A stretch of DNA of 21,742 nucleotides from an uncultured Eggerthellaceae bacterium (lineage in GTDB: Bacteria > Actinomycetota > Coriobacteriia > Coriobacteriales > Eggerthellaceae), in contig CANOHY010000032.1 of the NCBI GenBank assembly GCA_947565915.1, positions 1 to 21,742 of the forward strand, given 5' to 3'. Below are positions 15,761-21,742 of the stretch, in pieces. The notes beneath the pieces are model-generated. The model was not told the DNA's origin and searched no databases. It saw only the letters and a list, made by a program, of their open reading frames with translations. Made by a program: the position numbers and the translations under genes. Every line of letters starts with the position of its first letter. Position 1 is the stretch's first letter.

Positions 15761-18525
15761 CGCGCCGCAACCTGGAACTGGTGCTGCTTTGCGTAGCAGC
15801 ACCGCTGGTCATCCTGCTGTTCGCCATGCTGGCCATCAACCAAGGGCAGCGCCTGGGGCTCACCACGCTGGGCGTGCCCATAGGGTTGTGCCTGGCCTTC
15901 GCACTGGCGCACATCGCCACGCGCTTCTTGGCTCCCGACGCCGATCCCGCCATCCTGCCCATCGTGTTCGCGCTCTCGGGCGTGGGCATCGCCTTCGTCA
16001 CGCGACTTGCGCCAAACCTAGCCGCCAACCAGGTGATCTGGCTATTCGTGAGCATTGGGGCCATGATCGCCACGCTTGCGCTTTCGCGGCATCTGGAGAA
16101 GCTGGCGCATTACAAGTACACGCTCATGCTGTTCGGCTTTATCTTGCTGCTCTCCCCGCTCATCCCGGGCATCGGTACGGAAATCCTGGGCAGCCGCATC
16201 TGGCTTACCATCGGCGGCTTCAGCTTCCAACCAGGCGAAGTGGCAAAGATCGTCATCGTGCTGTTCTTGGCAAGCTACCTGTCGGCCAATCGCGAGATGC
16301 TCTCTGTCTTCACTTGGCGCATCGGACCTTTCCGTGGGCCCGACATGCGCGTGCTTGCCCCCATGCTGCTGATGTGGGCTGTGGCCTTGCTCATCGTGAT
16401 CTTCGAGCGCGACCTGGGCAGCGCCTGCGTGTTCTTCTTCGTGTTCCTCATCATGCTGTACATCTCCACCGGCAAGAAGTTCTTCCTGATTGGCGGCTTC
16501 CTGCTGATGGCCGTGGGTTGCGTGGGTGCCTACTTCGGATTCGATCACGTGCAGATCCGCGTGGCCAATTGGCTCGACCCCTTCAGCGACCCGCAGGGCA
16601 AAGGCTACCAGATGCTCCAAGGCCTCTACTCCATTGCCGATGGCGACCTTTTCGGATGCGGCATCGGAAGGGGCCTGTGCGAGCAGATTCCCGTGGTGGA
16701 AAGCGACTTCATCTTCGCGGCCATCTCCGAAGAAACAGGCCTTTTGGGTGCGGCGGGGCTGCTCCTTCTGTACCTGAGCTTCGCCATTCGCGGCTATATA
16801 ACGGCAGCGCGCGCCAAGAGCGATTTCAGCTCGCTTGCGGCAGCAGGCCTTACCACCACCATCGTGCTGCAGGCATTCATCATCGTGGGCGGCGTTACGC
16901 GACTCATCCCGCTTACGGGCCTCACATTGCCCTTCGTGTCGCAAGGCGGCTCATCGCTTCTGGCAAGCTTCATCGCCGTAGGGCTGCTTCTGCGCTGCGG
17001 CAGCGAGGGCACGGGCGTGGGCGCCGAGATGACCAACGCCACTTCGGTGGTGGGCGCGAACAGCGTGCTGGGGCGCGTGGCGCTGGGCAAGAGGCTGACC
17101 ACGGCCATCTTCATCCTCTCGGCCTTGTTCGTGTTGCTGGTAGCCAATCTTACGTTGATCATGGTCATCCAAGCCAAGGATTACCAGAACATGCCGGGCA
17201 ACAACCACACCATCGAGAAGCAGGCGCAAGTGAAGCGCGGTTCGATCAGCACCTACGACGGCGTAGTGCTGGCCGAAAGCGTGCCAACAGGCAACGGCTA
17301 CTACGAGCGCTCATACCCAGCTGGCGACCTAGCTTCTCAGGTGGTGGGATATTATTCCACGAAATATGGCACGAGCGGCATCGAGGCGAGCCAAAACGAT
17401 GCGCTGGTGGGCGAGCAGAGCTATGCCAGCTGGCTCGACGTGCTGAATGCCGAGGCGGGCATCACGCAGTCGGGCAACGATGTGGTGCTTACGCTGGACT
17501 CCAACATACAGCGCGCTGCCCAGGATGCCCTGGAAGGCTATTCGGGCGCTTGCGTGGTGATAGACCCGAGCTCCGGCGCTGTTCTGGGCATGGCGTCATC
17601 GCCCACCTACGACGCCGCCGACTTCGAAAGCGTGCTGGAAGCAGCCAGCGGCGACAAATCCATCACGTCGCTTCTGAATCGCGCTACGCAGTCGCAATAT
17701 GCTCCTGGTTCCACCTTCAAGATCGTCACGTTGGCAACCGCGCTCGAGAATGGCGTTGCCACCGAGAACAGCGTATACGATTCGCCCGGCAGCATGGAGA
17801 TTGGCGGCGGCAAGGTTACTAGCTACAACGAGAATGACCTCGGCGAAATCACCTTGGAGCAAGCCACCATCTATTCGTCGAACACCGTGTTCGGCCAGCT
17901 GGGCGCCCAGATGGGAGCCGACATGCTGGTAAACGGCGCGAACGCCTTCGGCTTCGATCAAACCCTCAACTTCGACCTGCCGCTAGCCGAATCGATCATG
18001 AGCAACCCTGCCGAGATGAGCGAATGGGAAACCGCTTGGGCAGCCGATGGCCAGCCCGTGGGCAACCAGGCCACGCGCGGCCCCTTCGCCACCGTGCTCG
18101 AGATGGCTTTGGTGGGGTGCGGCATCGCCAACGATGGCACCATCATGAAGCCCTACCTAGTAGAGAACATCCTGAACGCCACCGGCGAGCGCAGCTACAC
18201 GGCATCGAGCAGCGCGCAGTACAAGGCGTGCTCGAAGAGCACCGCCGATCGAGTAACCGACGTGCTGCTGGAAGTCGTGCAGCGCGGCACGGGCGTGAAC
18301 GCGCAGATCTATGGCGTGAACGTGGCTGGCAAGACAGGCACGGCCGAAACCGGCAAGCCAGCCGACGACAGTTGGTTCGTGGGCTTCGCGCCTGCTGGCG
18401 AGGACGAGGTGCCCCAAGTCGTGGTTGCCATGGTGCTCGAGCAAGCTGGCGAGGACAACACGAACGCAGCTGCCCGTTGCCAAAACGTGCTGGCCACCGC
18501 CTTGCGCGTGAAAGGGGCGCTGTAA
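15757..18525 (+). CDS. rodA-pbpA: RodA-PbpA fusion: SEDS glycosyltransferase joined to class B penicillin-binding protein
   Basis: The protein has 922 residues. Residues 1-415 are a full SEDS (RodA/FtsW) polymerase with about ten membrane helices, FERDLGSA (216-223), WLDPFSDPQGKGYQ (272-285), the ESDFIFAAISEE loop (315-326, with the acidic residue needed for polymerisation at Asp317) and PFVSQGGSS (392-400). A short linker leads to the PBP anchor helix (about 447-470), a small pedestal and a transpeptidase domain with STFK (652-655, active Ser652), SSN (707-709) and KTGT (859-862). It should both polymerise lipid II and cross-link the product. In mycobacteria rodA and pbpA are adjacent separate genes (known). 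The reading frame runs through without a stop, and the start overlaps pstP as ATGA. Confidence 0.95.
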   Translation: MTRRNLELVLLCVAAPLVILLFAMLAINQGQRLGLTTLGVPIGLCLAFALAHIATRFLAPDADPAILPIVFALSGVGIAFVTRLAPNLAANQVIWLFVSIGAMIATLALSRHLEKLAHYKYTLMLFGFILLLSPLIPGIGTEILGSRIWLTIGGFSFQPGEVAKIVIVLFLASYLSANREMLSVFTWRIGPFRGPDMRVLAPMLLMWAVALLIVIFERDLGSACVFFFVFLIMLYISTGKKFFLIGGFLLMAVGCVGAYFGFDHVQIRVANWLDPFSDPQGKGYQMLQGLYSIADGDLFGCGIGRGLCEQIPVVESDFIFAAISEETGLLGAAGLLLLYLSFAIRGYITAARAKSDFSSLAAAGLTTTIVLQAFIIVGGVTRLIPLTGLTLPFVSQGGSSLLASFIAVGLLLRCGSEGTGVGAEMTNATSVVGANSVLGRVALGKRLTTAIFILSALFVLLVANLTLIMVIQAKDYQNMPGNNHTIEKQAQVKRGSISTYDGVVLAESVPTGNGYYERSYPAGDLASQVVGYYSTKYGTSGIEASQNDALVGEQSYASWLDVLNAEAGITQSGNDVVLTLDSNIQRAAQDALEGYSGACVVIDPSSGAVLGMASSPTYDAADFESVLEAASGDKSITSLLNRATQSQYAPGSTFKIVTLATALENGVATENSVYDSPGSMEIGGGKVTSYNENDLGEITLEQATIYSSNTVFGQLGAQMGADMLVNGANAFGFDQTLNFDLPLAESIMSNPAEMSEWETAWAADGQPVGNQATRGPFATVLEMALVGCGIANDGTIMKPYLVENILNATGERSYTASSSAQYKACSKSTADRVTDVLLEVVQRGTGVNAQIYGVNVAGKTGTAETGKPADDSWFVGFAPAGEDEVPQVVVAMVLEQAGEDNTNAAARCQNVLATALRVKGAL

Positions 18526-18678
18526 ATGAGCGATGGCAGAGAGACGCGCTGGAGTTACGAGACGCGCAACGCCGACATGCGGCGGACGCGCGTCGGCGTG
18601 CAAGCGGCGCAACGGGGTATCGGGAAGTTTTGTAGTATGCCGAAAAACGCTAGCCTACATGGGGTTATTCGCTCATAA
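18526..18678 (+). CDS. Possible 50-residue ORF between rodA-pbpA and pknB
   Basis: An ATG directly after the rodA-pbpA TAA opens a 50-codon frame that ends in TAA at 18676-18678. It encodes an Arg-rich peptide (MSDGRETRWSYETRN...) with no recognised motif. Coupling to the previous stop is possible, but no good Shine-Dalgarno is visible. The segment sits where mycobacteria have pknA and may simply be a spacer or an eroded remnant. The function is unknown. Confidence 0.22.
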   Translation: MSDGRETRWSYETRNADMRRTRVGVQAAQRGIGKFCSMPKNASLHGVIRS

Positions 18679-18708
18679 TCTACGATGAGCCAACAAGGAG
18701 ACTTAAAC

Positions 18709-20781
18709 GTGAGCGCAGAAATGACAGGAAAGCTTCTCAGCAATCGCTATCTTATCGGCGAACGCATCGGCGTGGGTGGCATGGCTGAGGTGTATCAAGG
18801 GCAGGATACCGTGCTCGGTCGCGTGGTGGCCGTGAAGGTGATGCTGCCGCAGTATGCAGAAGATCCCGCGTTCACGGCACGTTTTCGCCAGGAAGCAGCA
18901 GCTGCGGCTAACCTGCAAAGTCCCTACATCGTAAATGTGTACGACTGGGGCCAAGACGCTCAAACACCCTTCATCGTGATGGAGTTCGTGCGCGGAAGCG
19001 ACCTGAAAACCGCCATCAAGGAGCGCGGTTCGGTGAACCAGCGCAAGGTGGCCGAGATAGGCTCGCAAGTCTGCCAAGCGCTTTCGGTGGCCCATCGGCT
19101 GGACATCGTTCATCGCGACATCAAGCCCCAAAACATCATGGTGCAGCCCGATGGCAACGTGAAGGTAATGGATTTCGGCATCGCGCGCGCCAAGAACACG
19201 CTGATGGACAAGACCGACGTGGTGCTTGGCACAGCCCATTACATCTCGCCCGAGCAAGCGCAGGGCAAAGACCTCTCCCCTGCAAGCGACATCTATTCGC
19301 TGGGCGTGGTGCTCTACGAAGCTGTGACCGGCAAGCTGCCCTTCGATGGCCCCGATGCGGTGAGCGTGGCCATGAAGCAAGTGAACGAACAGCCCGCGCC
19401 TCCCTCCGAGGTGCTTCCGTCGATCAATCCCGACCTTGAGGCCATCATCCTGAAAGCCATGTCGAAGAGCCCCGATGGCCGCTTCGCAACGGCCATGGAC
19501 ATGCGCATGGCGCTCAACGACTACCTGCATGGACGTCCCGTGAACCTGGATGGGCTATCTGCCGCCCAGACCTCCGTGCTGACTGAATCGGTCACGGAAG
19601 TGGTCTCCTTGAGCGACGCGCAGCATGCAGGCGACCACACGAGCGTGATGAGCCCCACCGAAGTGAATGGAGCCGTGCGCCAAACGGTGCGTCCAGCCAA
19701 CTATCGCGACAGCGGCAAGCGCGGCGGCGGTGGCGGCAAAGACGGCAACGGCAAGGGCAGGTCGGGCGGATCAGGCAGCTCGCGCAGGCGCGGCCCCATC
19801 ATCGCGCTGGCAGCCATAGTTGCCGTGGCGGCGGTGGCTCTCATAGCTTTCTCGCTTCTGGGCAACACCTGGGGACGTCCCATGATCGACGTACCCGACG
19901 TAACGGGACAAACCCTCGAAGAGGCAACGGCTGCCATCGAGGATGCCGGCTTCAACTTGGGACAGGTCGATTACAAGTTCGACGAGTCCATCCCCGAGAA
20001 CACGGTCATCTCGCAAACGCCGCGCCAGAACACCAAGCAAGAGAAGGGCTCGAAGATCTCGCTCACCATTTCGCAGGGAATCGAGCAGGTCACGGTGCCC
20101 AACTTGAAGAACATGTCGCAAAGCGAGGCGCGTGCTGCCCTGCAGAAGGAAGACTTGAAGTTCGAGATCGGCGAAGCCGAGAGCTCCGACGATGTGGCCG
20201 AGAATCGCGTGGCAAGCCAATCCCCTGCCGCCCTCACCAAGGTGGCCAAGGGCTCGTCAGTGACCGTTCATCTGTCTTCGGGCAAGGAGAAAACGGACGT
20301 GCCCGATGTAACAAACTCCCTCGAAGGGACGGCAACGGCAACGCTCCAGAACGCTGGATTCAAGGTGAAGGTGGACTACCAGAACAGCTCGACGGTTGCC
20401 GAGGGAATGGTGATCAGCCAAACGCCCAATGGCGGCCAGCAGGCAGCCAAGGATTCCACGGTGAGCATCGTGGTGAGCTCAGGCGCGAAGTACTATGTGG
20501 CTTCTGCTTACGTGAGCGGGGCAGCTGACGGTGGTTCGGTTTCGCCCACCTACGCCGATGTAGCCGAAGGCAACTCGGTAACGTTCTACATCTCCACAAA
20601 CTCCGGCTATAAGATTGCCAGCGTGACCGATTCCAACGGCAACTCTTATGGAGCATCCAGCTCGGTGGTGATCAACAACGTGCGAGGCGACATCTCGCTG
20701 AACGTAACGTTCGAGAAGGTTGCCGCGCCTTCCACGGACAAGCCAACAGGCTCAGGCAGCTCTGAAGGCAAGAAATCCTAG
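18709..20781 (+). CDS. pknB: PknB-type Ser/Thr kinase with three PASTA domains and a C-terminal InlB-like repeat domain
   Basis: The protein has 690 residues. The kinase domain (about 14-274) has GVGGMAEVY (21-29), AVK with Lys43, HRDIKPQN (135-142), DFG (155-157), an activation loop with Thr169 and Thr175, SPEQ (180-183) and DIYSLGVVLYE. A juxtamembrane stretch, a Gly/Lys/Arg-rich segment and one membrane helix (about 363-385) follow. Outside the cell are PASTA repeats at about 392-457, 459-525 and 528-592, then a domain (about 605-668) resembling the divergent InlB B-repeat, then a Ser/Gly/Lys tail. PASTA kinases sense muropeptides or lipid II and control wall growth (known). The start is GTG at 18709, because AAGGAG lies 8 nt upstream; the ATG at 18685 precedes that site. 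Confidence 0.94.
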   Translation: MSAEMTGKLLSNRYLIGERIGVGGMAEVYQGQDTVLGRVVAVKVMLPQYAEDPAFTARFRQEAAAAANLQSPYIVNVYDWGQDAQTPFIVMEFVRGSDLKTAIKERGSVNQRKVAEIGSQVCQALSVAHRLDIVHRDIKPQNIMVQPDGNVKVMDFGIARAKNTLMDKTDVVLGTAHYISPEQAQGKDLSPASDIYSLGVVLYEAVTGKLPFDGPDAVSVAMKQVNEQPAPPSEVLPSINPDLEAIILKAMSKSPDGRFATAMDMRMALNDYLHGRPVNLDGLSAAQTSVLTESVTEVVSLSDAQHAGDHTSVMSPTEVNGAVRQTVRPANYRDSGKRGGGGGKDGNGKGRSGGSGSSRRRGPIIALAAIVAVAAVALIAFSLLGNTWGRPMIDVPDVTGQTLEEATAAIEDAGFNLGQVDYKFDESIPENTVISQTPRQNTKQEKGSKISLTISQGIEQVTVPNLKNMSQSEARAALQKEDLKFEIGEAESSDDVAENRVASQSPAALTKVAKGSSVTVHLSSGKEKTDVPDVTNSLEGTATATLQNAGFKVKVDYQNSSTVAEGMVISQTPNGGQQAAKDSTVSIVVSSGAKYYVASAYVSGAADGGSVSPTYADVAEGNSVTFYISTNSGYKIASVTDSNGNSYGASSSVVINNVRGDISLNVTFEKVAAPSTDKPTGSGSSEGKKS

Positions 20782-20794
20782 CGTTCTTCGACGC

Positions 20795-20870
20795 GCCCTC
20801 GTAGCTCAGGGGACAGAGCACCGCTCTCCTAAAGCGGGTGTCGGCCGTTCGAATCGGCCCGGGGGCGCCA
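20795..20870 (+). tRNA. tRNA-Arg (anticodon CCT)
   Basis: The 76-nt cloverleaf is complete: acceptor GCCCTCG/CGGGGGC with one T-G pair, D-stem GCTC/GAGC, anticodon stem CCGCT/AGCGG with loop CTCCTAA (anticodon CCT, reading AGG), T-stem GGCCG/CGGCC with TTCGAAT, and an encoded CCA. It begins 13 bp after the pknB stop. No promoter fits in that gap, so it is either read through from the kinase operon or served by a promoter inside pknB. Confidence 0.96.
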
Positions 20871-20932
20871 TTATCGAAAGCAATGGGTGCCCGACATGAT
20901 GTCGCCCCCCTCTTATGGCGGTTTAAAGAGCG

Positions 20933-20988
20933 GTCCCGTTCCATCTGACGGGACGATACCGCGCTGCCGTTTCGACTGCGCGGTATCG
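20933..20988. terminator. Tandem hairpins between convergent transcripts (possible bidirectional terminator)
   Basis: Hairpin 1 is GTCCCGT/ACGGGAC (20933-20939, 20948-20954). Hairpin 2 is CGATACCGCGC/GCGCGGTATCG (20954-20964, 20978-20988), 11 bp perfect with a 13-nt loop. A smaller CGACAT/ATGTCG pair lies just upstream. They sit between tRNA-Arg on the plus strand and the HndC-like gene on the minus strand, where transcription must stop from both sides. Neither side has a good T tract, so a terminator function is likely by position but not proven. Confidence 0.45.
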
Positions 20989-21125
20989 TGATTACGCTGG
21001 CAATAGATTGCACTCTTCTTCCGCAAGACATCCGCTCGCTGTCATGGTGGAAGAGCCAATGATGCATCGCGACGATCTGGTCGTGTTCGAATAAGAACGC
21101 GAAATCAACATTGCCTTCTACCTAA

Positions 21126-21742
21126 TCAAAAGCCGCTTTCGTCTGCATTACCCTCGACTGAGCATACGGCATCGTAAGGACACATGCTGGTACACATCCA
21201 GCATTTCATGCAAAGATGCTGCTCGATGTAAAACGGTTTTCCGAAAACGCCTCGCATTGCGTTAGTTGGGCACGTTGCGAGGCAGCAACGGCAACCTGGG
21301 CATTTTTTAGCAATGATGTCAAAATGCATGAGGTTTTTGCATACATGAGCCTTGCATCGACCATCTATGTGATTTTCAAATTCGTTATGAAAGAAGCGAA
21401 GTGCGCTGGCCAGTGCATTAGCTGCGGCTTTGCCGAGCCCGCAAGCAGAGCCTGATGGGATGATCATTGCCAAAGAGTGCAACCGCTCGAGGTCTTCCTC
21501 GAGGCCTTTTCCATCGACGATTCGGGTAAGGATATCAAGGGCTTCTTTCAGGCCTTTCTTGCATGAAGGGCATCTGCCGCAAGATTCCCGATGAAGGAAT
21601 TCGGCGAAGTATCGGACGGTTTCGACAACGCATACCTTTTCTGACAGGAATACGATTCCGCCCGATCCCATAATGGCACCATGTGCTTCCAGGCCCTCAA
21701 AGCTGAGGTATACGGGCAGGCAAACTGGGAGAATGACCCCTG
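21126..21742 (-). CDS. NuoF/HndC-like Fe-S oxidoreductase subunit, C-terminal part (5' end beyond window)
   Basis: The frame is open from the right edge to a stop at 21126 (204 residues seen). GAIMGSGGIVFL and the [4Fe-4S] motif ESCGRCPSCKKG, with its fourth Cys in SACGLG, are typical of the NADH-binding 51-kDa subunit of complex I and of NAD(P)-linked hydrogenases or formate dehydrogenases. The end adds two ferredoxin-type clusters, CPGCRCCLATCP and CMKCWMCTSMCP, as in HndC-type proteins. The usual job is passing electrons between NAD(P)H, via FMN, and Fe-S partners; the partner here is off-window. The FMN/NADH-binding part is not visible. Base composition is lower in GC than the kinase operon. 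Confidence 0.85.
   Translation of the reverse strand, partial: GVILPVCLPVYLSFEGLEAHGAIMGSGGIVFLSEKVCVVETVRYFAEFLHRESCGRCPSCKKGLKEALDILTRIVDGKGLEEDLERLHSLAMIIPSGSACGLGKAAANALASALRFFHNEFENHIDGRCKAHVCKNLMHFDIIAKKCPGCRCCLATCPTNAMRGVFGKPFYIEQHLCMKCWMCTSMCPYDAVCSVEGNADESGF

Noticed and set aside
20672..21067. Minus-strand frame with GPIRTADTRFRRAVLCPLSYEG
   Set aside because: This is the familiar antisense translation of a tRNA gene (tRNA-Arg at 20795-20870), not a protein.

Overview
The window is about 21.7 kb of moderately GC-rich bacterial DNA. It reads as a chromosome segment of a high-GC Gram-positive, most likely a Coriobacteriia/Eggerthellaceae-type actinobacterium. Three things suggest this: an actinobacterial-order FHA–FHA–PP2C–RodA–PbpA–PknB cluster, a MurT/GatD system (lipid II amidation), and a very large BcrA/BadF-type dehydratase-activator protein of a kind common in anaerobes. 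The genus cannot be fixed from the sequence alone.

Layout. Positions 1-69 hold the last codons of an AT-rich plus-strand gene, followed by about 460 bp without a convincing gene. From 5.8 kb down to 0.5 kb on the minus strand runs a compact string: higB, higA, a fused murT-gatD, an LCP-family cell-wall ligase and rlmH. Spacing is tight (2, 25, 56 and -3 bp). A clear promoter with an overlapping palindromic operator lies in front of higB. From 12.4 kb down to 6.1 kb on the same strand are a 1394-residue activase-related protein (TTG start), a single-domain rhodanese with its own terminator, and an MFS transporter. tRNA-Thr(CGT), with a good promoter and terminator, closes the minus-strand half.

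At 12.8-13.0 kb transcription diverges. The plus strand then carries a Ser/Thr-kinase and cell-elongation operon: fhaA-like, fhaB-like, a PP2C phosphatase, a single protein that fuses a complete RodA (SEDS glycosyltransferase) to a complete class B PBP (PbpA-type transpeptidase), and a PknB-type PASTA kinase. tRNA-Arg(CCT) follows 13 bp after the kinase. Beyond it are tandem hairpins and, convergent to it, the 3' part of an NuoF/HndC-like Fe-S flavoprotein gene that runs off the right edge.

How the genes fit together. Two neighbouring loci deal with peptidoglycan. One amidates lipid II glutamate (MurT-GatD) and attaches wall polymers (LCP). The other polymerises and cross-links glycan strands (RodA-PbpA) under control of a PASTA kinase, its phosphatase and two FHA readers. 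In both loci, partners that are usually separate proteins are joined into one chain.

The least expected structure is a palindromic repeat found twice, at 428-504 and 10144-10254. One copy lies just after rlmH. The other sits in frame inside the activase gene, with its stem kept by paired changes, which resembles a mobile palindromic element that can insert into coding sequence.
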